DNA from: Nostoc sp. 106C
Lineage (GTDB): Bacteria; Cyanobacteriota; Cyanobacteriia; Cyanobacteriales; Nostocaceae
NCBI RefSeq assembly: GCF_002154725.1
Contig: NZ_MTAW01000147.1
Span: 26,245-90,244, forward strand
DNA length: 64,000 nucleotides
Reading direction: 5' to 3'
This document shows positions 48,401 through 56,007 of the stretch, piece by piece. Positions within the stretch are counted from its first letter, which is position 1. Each line of letters begins with the position of its first letter. The position numbers and the translations under genes are program-made. The notes under the pieces are model-generated. The model had not been told where the DNA came from and ran no database searches. It worked only from the letters and a program-made list of their open reading frames with translations.

Positions 48401-48749
48401 TTTGTTTACAGGGCCTTTGCCACAAGTTACAGAATCTCTCACCATTGGTTGCAAGTCAGAGAAAGAGATTTATTATAGTGTTGCGATCGCTGATGTCCGA
48501 CTCTGGAAAGTAGCCCGTACTCAGGATGATATTAAAGCAAATATGTCTCAACGCTTATCTCTACGCTCAATACGTCAAGAGATAAATAGTAACGAAAAAA
48601 TTTTGCTTGGTTATTGGCGACTGGATGACGACAAGGATGTACGTAATCTTGTCAACAACAAACCGGGTAGGATTATTGGAGAAGCAACCTGCTTTCCCTC
48701 GCCAGCAATCTCCCCTCCCCAAACAGCAGAAGTCGCACCAGAAAATTGA
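45447..48749 (+). CDS. Trypsin-like protease with LamG domains and inserted PGBD
   Basis: The 1100-residue protein has an N-terminal helical segment and then a V8/trypsin-like serine protease with the complete triad: His197 (LLTNNHVI), Asp243 (LDYTLVQL) and Ser349 (GSSGG). Concanavalin-like LamG domains follow. The first starts at about 428 (FAIELDGLNDYVLL), is interrupted at about 528-690 by peptidoglycan-binding-like repeats (GLQKLLKSFGFYNYPPNGVY, VKKFQEAFGLKQDGVCGP), resumes with VVNFGEFNQITIT and ends at about 840. A second LamG covers about 856-1085 (ALKLDDKNSYVNCG, ITVEAWFKH, VWHHIAFTWD, VADVRLWKVARTQDDI). No signal peptide is visible, which is unusual for LamG and PGBD proteins. The gene is markedly AT-rich. 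A role in defence or in proteolysis of cell-surface material are both possible. Confidence 0.85.
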   Translation: MEINSDLLTSVPKGYWIKQGLPGGFKFLSGIPEEKDFLSNLDLEDENKIIEIVQERLRFLTTQKSSVSLGADTRDILPVSSLQVGMKRSLAVCRIARFFPINDFKKLIEEIENEIWKQNDDYNFNQPEKIKEIFLIPDYIFNEIFSNYEVENYGPLIGLDYLEKLKNISENQLSVLNPIPIGTGFLVGVSHLLTNNHVIRDKKIASQCVAQFNYIEDTLGDTQQTIDYELDPEILFVYEPSLDYTLVQLKSSMFTRQAGYYFDWIQLIESELNIFPGLTEDIRNKLDSEEDKKLLHDLDKYINTGDNIFIVHHPKGKQKKIDISNNKVIENGLYKNFLRYKVDSDYGSSGGLIVNSNWEAVALHHAAVPKDYNQENDLEHKVEIVAQQGIRICRIVEDLKKKSFRYRKVRNFIEDFVITSEQLNNPPLAFAIELDGLNDYVLLKNFVDCQFITQPQFINGFSIEALMCPYSNEVESTIFSKFYQNFCDDCIATLGYDALRVYINKEGKIVFSRKMYTLPTLPLEIPQEESKQQEFIFNLQSILKILSYSVVINGVYDDDTKRELQKFVKNIKYNFDIPKDISEINPQILNYLNSQITFLGLYDLNYDALEQLSYENKELKIPVSENPSKGEIVKGLQKLLKSFGFYNYPPNGVYNKETCNAVKKFQEAFGLKQDGVCGPLTQKMITLIQSYEYETEEVVNFGEFNQITITCKKEHEELKIDIQINRKSSNLQLCQKSTNQNLQKIQEKIRNSEINVDITQGSPVIIGAYSNKNLAIPDFPCKGNLWSFFRGAIAKVRLWNIASDKNSLIGDWQFEEGKNDKLYSLVSQDTTQGSTICGKPKWLRQSNFPAPLLPSALKLDDKNSYVNCGYDQSLDVIDAITVEAWFKHKFGNCSIVSLVDSEKNGYSLSWYNGKILVALQQHRSSKTIVYTNENAPQDQVWHHIAFTWDQKSQEISIYIDGRIQDCVVEGESKTIIFAGKAKSIGLFTGPLPQVTESLTIGCKSEKEIYYSVAIADVRLWKVARTQDDIKANMSQRLSLRSIRQEINSNEKILLGYWRLDDDKDVRNLVNNKPGRIIGEATCFPSPAISPPQTAEVAPEN

Positions 48750-48821
48750 GATTTGTCCCCCTGCTCAATGGTAAAGTGGCGATCGCATCGCCACTGAAGT
48801 AGTCAAGTTTAGAGATTCACT

Positions 48822-49221
48822 ATGCTTGTGGAAAAAGCTACCAAGGCCAAAGCCCCAAATCCCGATAGTTTTGGTGGCAGCAGCGCAGATTGAGTATACT
48901 CACAAGATGGAGCAGCCACAAAATCAACGCGATCGCTATTGTATGTCACCACACCCATCGCCAATGAACAGAAGTTACCAAAGTTACTAGAAGATAAAAA
49001 TGTGGAGTTTGGAGCCATACCACGCGATCGCGACAGCGTTTTGGCTACCCCTGTCTGAATCCCTTCACCACTGATTTTTGATGCTCTTTCGGGCTTGATA
49101 TTAAACCGTATTCAGGTTGGTGCAGGAGCAGATCTAACAGTAGGCAAAATTCGATCTCGCATTTATTCTGAAGGTAACGCTGGGGTTACATTTGAATCAC
49201 TAATTAGGAAAGATGAAGCTG
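48822..49221 (+). pseudogene. ftsH: Remnant of an FtsH-type membrane protease gene (N-terminal part)
   Basis: One reading frame with two in-frame stops (TGA at 48891 and 49056) encodes consecutive pieces of the FtsH N-terminal region. They are VEKATKAKAPNPDSFG; then LLYVTTPIANEQKLPKLLE followed by DKNVEFGAIPRDRDSV from the lumenal domain; then LTVGKIRSRIYSEGNAGVTF followed by ESLIRKDEA, which matches the stretch between the second membrane helix and the AAA domain (usual form: GKSxARxYxEGxTxVTFxDVAGVDEA). The similarity stops at the lipoprotein start, and the AAA and protease domains are absent. The remnant has therefore lost its 3' part and function. The identification comes from remembered FtsH sequence and should be checked by a search. 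Confidence 0.72.
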
Positions 49222-50106
49222 TTATTTACTGCATTCGCTATTACTTCAACTATCTTCTTAACTCAAGGTTGCGCGTCACAAATTAAATCAACTCAAAACT
49301 CAACCTCTGATTCTGCCATTGCTCAGGAAAATCCTCATGCTGGTCATCACAACCATTCCGGCACATCACAGACTCACGAGCATCATGGCGATCAATCAGC
49401 TTCAGAACCTGCTACTACTATTGCAAAGCTCACGGTTAAAGGAAAGATTGCTACCAACGCTCCTGTACCTTTAGTAATTGATGTCCAAGACAAAAATGGT
49501 AAAGCGATCGCTAATTTTGATAAATTTCAAGAACAATTAATGCATCTAATTATTGTTAGTGATGGACTGCAAACTTTCAATCATATCCATCCTACCTACA
49601 AAGGAAATGGACGCTTTGAAGTCCAAGCTAATTTTCCCCATCCAGGCAACTACACATTTTTCAGCGATTATAAACCAGCAGGGAAAGGCGAACAAGTTTC
49701 TCTATTAAAATTCCAGATTCCTGGTGAAGCTCCTAATACGCCCAAAATTGACTTTTCTACCACTAATACTTTTGGTAATACTCAGGCAAATCTCAAGTTT
49801 TCTCAATCTACGCTCAAAGCTGGGCAAGATGTCTACGTAATTTTTAGCTTACAAGATGCTGCTACTAAGCAACCAATTAATGATTTGCAGCCTTATTTAG
49901 GTGAAAGGGGACATTTAGTTATCGTCAAACGCACATCCCCATTAACAAGAGCAGATTATATTCATGCTCATGCGTTGAAAGATACCCCAGCCGGAGAGGT
50001 TCATTTTATAACTAGTTTCCCAAAACCAGGAGATTATAAACTCTGGGGACAGTTTAATCGTAATGGCAAAATTGTTACTGCTAATTTTTTGGTGAATGTG
50101 CAATAG
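49213..50106 (+). CDS. His-rich lipoprotein
   Basis: The 297-residue protein has a lipoprotein signal: basic MKLL, a hydrophobic stretch and a cysteine at about residue 20 (LTQGC). After the cysteine a Ser/Gln-rich linker carries a histidine cluster (HAGHHNHSGTSQTHEHHGD), typical of metal-binding or metal-sensing exported proteins. The remainder consists of two immunoglobulin-like beta domains (TVKGKIATNAPVPLVIDVQD ... HPGNYTFFSDYKP, and NTFGNTQANLKFSQSTLKAGQDVYVIF ... PKPGDYKLWGQF), with conserved histidines in FNHIHP and DYIHAHAL. Copper, nickel or zinc handling is plausible. The start codon lies inside the ftsH remnant, which supplies the upstream AGGAAAG. Confidence 0.85.
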   Translation: MKLLFTAFAITSTIFLTQGCASQIKSTQNSTSDSAIAQENPHAGHHNHSGTSQTHEHHGDQSASEPATTIAKLTVKGKIATNAPVPLVIDVQDKNGKAIANFDKFQEQLMHLIIVSDGLQTFNHIHPTYKGNGRFEVQANFPHPGNYTFFSDYKPAGKGEQVSLLKFQIPGEAPNTPKIDFSTTNTFGNTQANLKFSQSTLKAGQDVYVIFSLQDAATKQPINDLQPYLGERGHLVIVKRTSPLTRADYIHAHALKDTPAGEVHFITSFPKPGDYKLWGQFNRNGKIVTANFLVNVQ

Positions 50107-50140
50107 TAATGCTCAAATTTCTTCTTGATTTCTAATAGTA

Positions 50141-50190
50141 GGCATTGCTGACCAAAACCCGGATATGGTGGGCAATGCGCCCACCCTACT
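50141..50190. repeat. GGGCAATGC / CCCGGATA palindrome between convergent genes
   Basis: GTAGGCATTGCTGACC...CCCGGATATGGTGGGCAATGCGCCCACCCTAC: same family as 1852-1900 and 6853-6900. It fills most of the 82-base gap between the lipoprotein gene (plus) and the ABM gene (minus), a position suited to a two-way terminator. Confidence 0.75.
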
Positions 50191-50497
50191 AATTGTTGGA
50201 GACTTCTATAGAATTACTATTGCTGTAGACATGAGCGTCGTTGGCAACGATCGCATCATAGAATTCCTGATTGTGTAAATCTTTGAAACCCTGAGTTTCT
50301 CTCATAGCAGCAAGCTGTTCTGCACTTTCCCAATGAGCGATCGCAGTGACTTTAGTACCATCATCGCTCTTGAGTAATTTAGCTGAAATAAATCCTGGTT
50401 GATGTTTGACAACCTCCAGATAAACTTGCTGAATTTTTTGCAGAGCCTCTTCTTGCTTTTCAGGAAGAACGGTAAAAACATTGACCAAAATAATCAT
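50189..50497 (-). CDS. Antibiotic biosynthesis monooxygenase (ABM)-domain protein
   Basis: A protein of about 102 residues with a complete ABM ferredoxin-like fold: MIILVNVFTVLPEKQEEALQKIQ, QPGFISAKLLKSDDGTKVTAIAHWES, and AMRETQGFKDLHNQEF. The frame extends upstream to 50560 and would overlap the dehydrogenase gene by 4 bases, but that extension is not like the family, so the ATG at 50497 is chosen. ABM proteins include quinone- and haem-modifying monooxygenases; the substrate cannot be deduced. It lies directly downstream of the dehydrogenase gene on the same strand, suggesting a joint transcript. Confidence 0.8.
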   Translation of the reverse strand: MIILVNVFTVLPEKQEEALQKIQQVYLEVVKHQPGFISAKLLKSDDGTKVTAIAHWESAEQLAAMRETQGFKDLHNQEFYDAIVANDAHVYSNSNSIEVSNN

Positions 50498-50556
50498 GAT
50501 CTGACTAGGGAATAAAAATACTTTTAGAGACGCAGAATTCTCTATCTGTAAAACGC

Positions 50557-51570
50557 TCAATCAATCTCAATCACAACTTTACCAAAGTGAGCACCACCTT
50601 TGAGGTAATGGTATGCTGCTTTTGCTTCCGAAAATGGAAAAACTCGATCAATGACTGGCTGCAAATTATATTGTTGTATGGCTTGATTCATCGCCTCAAA
50701 CATTTTCCGACTGCCCACATAAATGCCTTGAAGTGTTACGCTCTTGAAGAGTATTGGCATGGGGTCAATCACGCTTCCTCTGCCTGATAGCACACCAATC
50801 AAACTCACACGTCCTCCAACTCGGACTGCTTGTAAAGATTGGGGTAGAGTACCTGTACCACCTACTTCGACTACATGATCTACACCTGTGCGATTAGTCA
50901 GTTCGTAGACTTTCTTTTCCCAATCTGGCGTTAATTTATAATTAATCGTCTCGTCTGCACCTAAATCTTTAGCTCGTGCCAATTTCTCATCACTGCTGGA
51001 AGTAAGTATAATTCTAGCACCGTATAACTTGGCAAACAAAAGCGCAAAAGTAGATACTCCTCCTGTACCGAGCAATAATACACTGTTACCCTCAATAATA
51101 TTGCCTTTACTCACCAGTGCGTGCCAAGCTGTGACTGCTGCACAAGGTAAAGTTGCACCTTGCACATAAGATAGATGGTCAGGTAATATTACTAACCCAT
51201 CTTGGTGCAAAACAACATACTCAGCGAGCATTCCATCGATACCACCGCCTAAATCTGATTTCATCGACTCTCTAGTTAAAGAGCCAGCAATCCAGCCTTG
51301 GAAGAAAATACCAGCCACGCGATCGCCTACTTTCACCCGTGTAACACCTTCTCCCACAGCCACCACTTCCCCCGCACCATCAGACAGAGGAATTAGGGGA
51401 TATTTTACTCCCGAACCGTAAGCTCCCTCAGCAACCAACAAGTCACGGTAATTTAGGGATGTGGCTCTGACTCGAATCAAAACTAGCCCATAATCAAGTT
51501 GAGGTTCAGGGCGATCGATTAATAATAGTGCATCAATTCCGCCATTACTTTGAAGTTCGTAAGCTTTCAT
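50557..51570 (-). CDS. Medium-chain NAD(P)-dependent alcohol dehydrogenase/quinone reductase-like
   Basis: A protein of about 337 residues of the MDR superfamily. The ATG at 51570 is chosen because AGGAGA precedes it; the frame runs upstream without family features. Features: MKAYELQSNGGIDALLLIDRPEPQLDYGLVLIRV at the N-terminus, PLIPLSDGAGEVVAVGEGVTRVKVGDRVAGIFF, the nucleotide-binding VLLLGTGGVSTFALLFAKLYGARIILTSSSDEKLARAKDLGADETIN, and GAHFGKVVIEI at the end. The zinc-site cysteine of classical ADH (GHE-type) is replaced by LSDGAGE, so it is probably a zinc-independent quinone oxidoreductase-like or reductase enzyme. Its 3' end lies 59 bases before the ABM start. Confidence 0.85.
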   Translation of the reverse strand: MKAYELQSNGGIDALLLIDRPEPQLDYGLVLIRVRATSLNYRDLLVAEGAYGSGVKYPLIPLSDGAGEVVAVGEGVTRVKVGDRVAGIFFQGWIAGSLTRESMKSDLGGGIDGMLAEYVVLHQDGLVILPDHLSYVQGATLPCAAVTAWHALVSKGNIIEGNSVLLLGTGGVSTFALLFAKLYGARIILTSSSDEKLARAKDLGADETINYKLTPDWEKKVYELTNRTGVDHVVEVGGTGTLPQSLQAVRVGGRVSLIGVLSGRGSVIDPMPILFKSVTLQGIYVGSRKMFEAMNQAIQQYNLQPVIDRVFPFSEAKAAYHYLKGGAHFGKVVIEID

Positions 51571-51976
51571 AAAATTTCTCCTGGGCGAAAATAACAAAAC
51601 TTTTTTGAAATATTTATAGTATTCACCAGAATTTTCTTCCCTGCTATTAAGTACGTTAATTTTTTGCAGGTCGATGCAATTCAATTACAAGTCGATGCAA
51701 TTCGATTGCAGACCAATGCAACTCAATTACAAGTTGATGCAACTCTATTGCAGGTCGATGCAACTCTATTGCAGACCAATGCAACTCTATTGCAGGTTGA
51801 TGCTGCTGAATATAAAGCGTCTAGTAGAGAGGAGGAACGAAGTTGGCGGAGCCTTCCCGTAGGGTAGCAATCGCAAAAACTATGGGATTATTGCGATTAC
51901 TTTGCTCCGTTATCGCTGCGCTCGTAATGACAATTACAAATACATTGGTTGCACTCTTGTTGAAAATTAATCTTGC
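51571..51976. repeat. Intergenic region with a 21-bp tandem array and a dispersed repeat
   Basis: From 51666 to about 51806 seven units of 21 bases (CAGGTCGATGCAATTCAATTA type, later TTGCAGACCAATGCAACTCTA) form a tandem array, about 95 bases upstream of the dehydrogenase start. Two frames stay open through it (heptads like QVDATLL or LYCRSMQ), but neither has gene-like ends. At 51815-51925 GAGAGGAGGAACGAAG ... CGCTGCGCTCGTAATGAC is the same repeat family as at 6640-6780. Confidence 0.85.
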
Positions 51977-52918
51977 CTATCGCCAATCATCAAGTGCAAA
52001 AACATCTGGGCGATTATATCCTGGTTCATTCGGTCTATGCATTGCCACGCCAATGATTTCACTACGATAACCACGAGCGATCGTTCTGCGGTAAGCTTCG
52101 TCACGGCTAGTATTAACCCCAGCAACTAACTTTGACATTCCTTGGGTTACAGCTAAGTTTTCACATATATCTAATAACTGCTCAAAACGTTCCCCAGCAT
52201 TAGTTCCTGATCGCACTGCTCCAAATTTGACAAAGCAAGTATTACTACCTGCTTCCGTACCTGCGCCATAGTGACAAACTGCAAATCCTGCCAAGCCGAT
52301 ATCATCCCAAAACAAAACTGTATCGCCCAGTGCTTGCTGTTGAACTGTCTGAATTTGCTTTGTTAAATCTAATCCTTCGTAAATGGTATCAGTGAGTTGG
52401 TAACTGGCTTTGAGAAATTCAGCACGTTCATCTTCATTTAATTGGGAGTATCTGATTCCTTGGGGTATCACCTGAAATGGCTGCACTGACTTTGCCATAA
52501 TAGGAGTCAAAAAACGTAAATGGAAACCAAATTTTTGATAGAGTACGTGATGCTTGGGACTGGTAGCAAAAGTATATAGTCCAGCCAACCGAGTATGCCA
52601 TTGTGTAAAACAAGCGATCGCAGGTTCTATGAGTTGTTGACCAACTTTTTGCTGCCAAAAATCAGGATGAACAGTTAACGGGCCAAAATACCCAAAACTT
52701 ACCCAATTAGTTACTAAGTTAGAACCGATTAATTTTCCATCCACCTCAGCCGCAAATGCTGCATTTGGATCGGTGTGCCAACGATGCTGGATATATGCAG
52801 CATCTCCAGCAAACTGGGTTGGTTCTGGTAGCCCCACAAAAGTGCCAAAAGCCAACCGAAAAATGTGGTCAGCTTCTGCTAATTCATTCGCTTGTAATAA
52901 ACGGATAGAAATGTTCAT
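51977..52918 (-). CDS. GNAT-family N-acetyltransferase
   Basis: The 313-residue protein has an N-terminal GNAT domain: IRLLQANELAEADHIFRLAF, the central strand AEVDGKLIGSNLVTNWVSFGYFGPLTVHPDFWQQKVGQQLIEPA (acetyl-CoA site Q-x-x-x-G-x-x-L), and LAGLYTFATSPKHHVLYQKFGFHLRF. A second, weaker GNAT-like half follows at about 170-310, so it is a double-GNAT or extended protein. Its start codon overlaps the stop of the histidine-kinase gene by 4 bases (ATGA), so the two are co-translated. The substrate is unknown. Confidence 0.82.
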   Translation of the reverse strand: MNISIRLLQANELAEADHIFRLAFGTFVGLPEPTQFAGDAAYIQHRWHTDPNAAFAAEVDGKLIGSNLVTNWVSFGYFGPLTVHPDFWQQKVGQQLIEPAIACFTQWHTRLAGLYTFATSPKHHVLYQKFGFHLRFLTPIMAKSVQPFQVIPQGIRYSQLNEDERAEFLKASYQLTDTIYEGLDLTKQIQTVQQQALGDTVLFWDDIGLAGFAVCHYGAGTEAGSNTCFVKFGAVRSGTNAGERFEQLLDICENLAVTQGMSKLVAGVNTSRDEAYRRTIARGYRSEIIGVAMHRPNEPGYNRPDVFALDDWR

Positions 52919-55560
52919 TTTGATGCTAAAACTTGTGCTGTTGCTTTTAATAATTCTTCCAAATCAATAGGTTTAGCTAAATGCATCTGAAACCCGGCTG
53001 CAAGTGCCTTTTTTTGGTTAACTTCTCCAGCATAAGCAGTCAGAGCGATCGCGGGAATTTCTCCTCCTTTTTCTGGTGGCATAGCTCGAATTAAACGTAT
53101 GAACATATAGCCATCTATTCCTGGCATTCCAATATCACTTAATAGTAAATCGGGAGGGGATTTTGCTATGCTTTCTAAGCCTTCGCCTGCTGAATTTACC
53201 GCCGTTACAGATGCTCCTAAACCTTCGAGCATCATAGTCAATAATTCATCTGTATCGTTATCATCATCTACAACTAAAATACGTAGCCCTGCTAAATTAA
53301 CAGAATTATTACAGTCCATACTATTTTGAATTATTTGTGGTGATTCGGCTATCAATGGTAATTTGACAGTAAATGTTGCCCCCATACCTTCTCCCTGGCT
53401 TTGGGCTTGTACAGTTCCACCATGCAGTTCTGTTAGATGACGCACAATAGCTAGTCCTAATCCCAAACCGCCAAATTGCCGATTACTTTTGCTGTCAGCT
53501 TGGCGGAAATATTCAAATACATGGGGCAGAAATTCTGCGCTAATTCCCTTGCCATGATCTTGAACTTGAATTAATGCATAAGAGTCTAGTCGTTCTAATC
53601 GCACTTCTATTTGCCCTCCTGATGGAGTAAATTTAACTGCGTTAGAAAGTAAGTTCCAAACTATTTGTTGAAGACGCGCTGCATCTCCTGAAACAAATCC
53701 TATTTGGCGATCAAATGAAGTTTTAATTTGAATATTTTTAGCTTCTAATGCTAAATGCATTGTCTCCAAAGCCGCTTCAATAACGTTAACTAAGTTGAGG
53801 GGCTGGATATTTAAGACGATTTTCCCTTGCTGAATGCGAGAGACATCTAACAAGTCTTCAATTAGTTGAATTTGTAACTTTGCATTGCGCTCTATAGTTT
53901 CGATTCCCTGAAGCAGCTTTTCTCCCTGAAATTTGTGGGACTTTAGTAACGTTGCCCAACCTAAAATCGGATTGAGTGGAGTACGCAATTCATGAGAAAG
54001 GACTGCGAGAAATTCATCCTTAAGTCGGTTTGCGGTTTCCGCTTCAGTACGTGCAGCTTGCTCTCGTGCTAGTAACTGTTCTCGCTCTACTTCTGCTTGC
54101 TTGCGCTCGGTGATGTTTCTAAAAAAGATGCCTAAACCATCTTCAGATGGGTAAGCATGAAGTTCAAACCACTTATTGTAAGGTTCGTAGAATGCCTCAA
54201 AGTGGACAGATACCTCTTCACTAAATGCTCGACGATATTGTCTCTCAAACTCTGTACCTTTACTAGCTGGCCACTGTTCCCAAAAATTTTTACCAATGAG
54301 TTCTTCTGGCTCTAAGTCTGTATTTTTTGCTGCTTGCCTATTTATATAAGTAATTTGCCAGTCTCGATTAATGGCAAAAAAAGCATCACTCATGCTTTCC
54401 AGAATATTAGCCAGACGTTGACGCAAAGCTTGCTCGCGATGGAGCAATTCATCTTTGTCACGATTAGATTCTTCAAGACGAGCATTGGTTTCTACAAGTG
54501 AATGATTAAGTTGAATGAGTTTTTCCGATAGTTCGGCACGAGCTTGATATTCTCCAAGCCTGACTCTTTCCACAGCTAGCGCTACTTGAATCTTGGCCCT
54601 TTCTGTAATTGCAGTTCCCACTAGCAAGCTAACAGCACACTGCACTAGTAAACTCAGCTTGTGAACGTGTAAAACTTCCGGTGGTACAGGAAAGCTGGGT
54701 AATAAGATAGCGTTAGGATAGGCCACTAAATAAAAGAATAGGGTCACTAGTACGCAGAAACTAGAGATTACCATCCCGCTAGTAATCCCAAAGCGACTTG
54801 CTGCCCACAAAACCGGAACAAAGCTCAAAAATGACAATTGTTGAAATCTAAAAGTTTTGTTGTTAGTTTCCGCAACTGTAAGAGCTGCGATCGCAACACA
54901 AAGTAGTAGTATGATGCTAATTTCTACAAAGAATTGACGAGACTGCTTGAAGGTGACAGCATTAAACGTAGAATCTGATGTATTTGAATTGCGTAACCAG
55001 CCCCAAGCTTGTAGGTAGGGAGTTAGTACCAGCAGAGCAGTAGGCGTAATTGCCATGACTCCAATAGCATTGCCCAACCACCAATGAGGAATATTTTGAG
55101 TCAGGCTATCAACTGGCATTTTCCCTACAGCTACCAAGGCGAAATTACCAACTACAGCTAAGGTAGCCGAGGCTGCTAAAGGTACGCTTAATGTAAAAAT
55201 TGCAGCATCTCGGAAGCTATTAAATCTAAGTGAACCCTGCCAAAAACGACGGTAGAGCAACCAAGCAATTAAAGGTTCTATGCTATCGAGTAAACTAATT
55301 AGCTGCTCCCAACCATTCAACCCCCAAAACTGCGACATCAGTAAAGATGCGATCGCCGTTAGGACGATACCATAGGGGCCTAACCAAAAAGTTAGAGCGA
55401 TCGCCACACCTGATGGCGGAAACCATAAGGATACCCCAGGCTGAATTCGGTAGATCAGGGCCATTTTATGAGCCAAAATTAAGGCTAATAACCCTACTAA
55501 CGAAACAACAAGCCATCGTCGCATGGGTGCAATAGTATGAGAGCCTGGCACGCGTTGCAT
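52915..55560 (-). CDS. Hybrid sensor histidine kinase (MASE1-PAS-HisKA-HATPase-REC)
   Basis: The 881-residue protein has a MASE1-type membrane sensor of about eight hydrophobic segments in the first 310 residues (VSLWFPPSGVAIALTFWLG is typical), a coiled-coil, and a PAS domain at about 385-500 (ILESMSDAFFAINRDWQITYINRQA). HisKA follows with the phospho-acceptor His in LSHELRTPLNPILGW, then HATPase_c (NLLSNAVKFTPSGG, FGGLGLGLAIVRHL), and finally a C-terminal receiver with LVVDDDND and Asp in LLLSDIGMPGIDGYMF. The signal is not evident. The gene overlaps the GNAT gene by 4 bases, suggesting coupled expression. The start could be the ATG at 55524 instead of 55560. Confidence 0.92.
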   Translation of the reverse strand: MQRVPGSHTIAPMRRWLVVSLVGLLALILAHKMALIYRIQPGVSLWFPPSGVAIALTFWLGPYGIVLTAIASLLMSQFWGLNGWEQLISLLDSIEPLIAWLLYRRFWQGSLRFNSFRDAAIFTLSVPLAASATLAVVGNFALVAVGKMPVDSLTQNIPHWWLGNAIGVMAITPTALLVLTPYLQAWGWLRNSNTSDSTFNAVTFKQSRQFFVEISIILLLCVAIAALTVAETNNKTFRFQQLSFLSFVPVLWAASRFGITSGMVISSFCVLVTLFFYLVAYPNAILLPSFPVPPEVLHVHKLSLLVQCAVSLLVGTAITERAKIQVALAVERVRLGEYQARAELSEKLIQLNHSLVETNARLEESNRDKDELLHREQALRQRLANILESMSDAFFAINRDWQITYINRQAAKNTDLEPEELIGKNFWEQWPASKGTEFERQYRRAFSEEVSVHFEAFYEPYNKWFELHAYPSEDGLGIFFRNITERKQAEVEREQLLAREQAARTEAETANRLKDEFLAVLSHELRTPLNPILGWATLLKSHKFQGEKLLQGIETIERNAKLQIQLIEDLLDVSRIQQGKIVLNIQPLNLVNVIEAALETMHLALEAKNIQIKTSFDRQIGFVSGDAARLQQIVWNLLSNAVKFTPSGGQIEVRLERLDSYALIQVQDHGKGISAEFLPHVFEYFRQADSKSNRQFGGLGLGLAIVRHLTELHGGTVQAQSQGEGMGATFTVKLPLIAESPQIIQNSMDCNNSVNLAGLRILVVDDDNDTDELLTMMLEGLGASVTAVNSAGEGLESIAKSPPDLLLSDIGMPGIDGYMFIRLIRAMPPEKGGEIPAIALTAYAGEVNQKKALAAGFQMHLAKPIDLEELLKATAQVLASK

Positions 55561-56007
55561 AATTGCAGAGTGATTTTAGATTAATAGGGAACTTTATGCT
55601 TCAATAAATGCAGTCGCAATGATTATAAATGGTTTTAACGCCTCCTCTGCTTTATGGCTATATAGAGTTTGATGTTGAAAATCTACCAGATTAAGATAAT
55701 TATTTTTTATTAGATATTTTCTGTTTACAAACTTGCCCTGTAATTATTCAATAACTATGTGAGGATTTTGTGAGCAAAGTCGTTCATCTCAAAATACTTG
55801 CTTGCAAATGAGAGATGAATCCCAAATTACTAGGCATAGTACGTACTGTATTTGAAGAAGTTATAATTAATATTACTTAAAAATATAAGTTACTCAGGAA
55901 CGTATAGTATTTGCCTGTGTTTCCCCAGAACAAAATCTGCGTTTAATCGTAGCCTTGCAATCAAACGGCGAATTCATCACTACAACAGCGCCGTATCTTA
56001 TCTTTAC
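55561..56007. other. Intergenic region, nothing recognised
   Basis: 447 AT-rich bases between the kinase start and the GUN4-protein stop. It presumably contains the kinase promoter. No repeats of the families seen elsewhere, no terminator and no gene are evident. Confidence 0.5.

Noticed and set aside
51664..51867. Two overlapping frames over the 21-base array at 51.7 kb
   Set aside because: Both frames stay open only because the period is 21 bases; neither has gene-like flanks.
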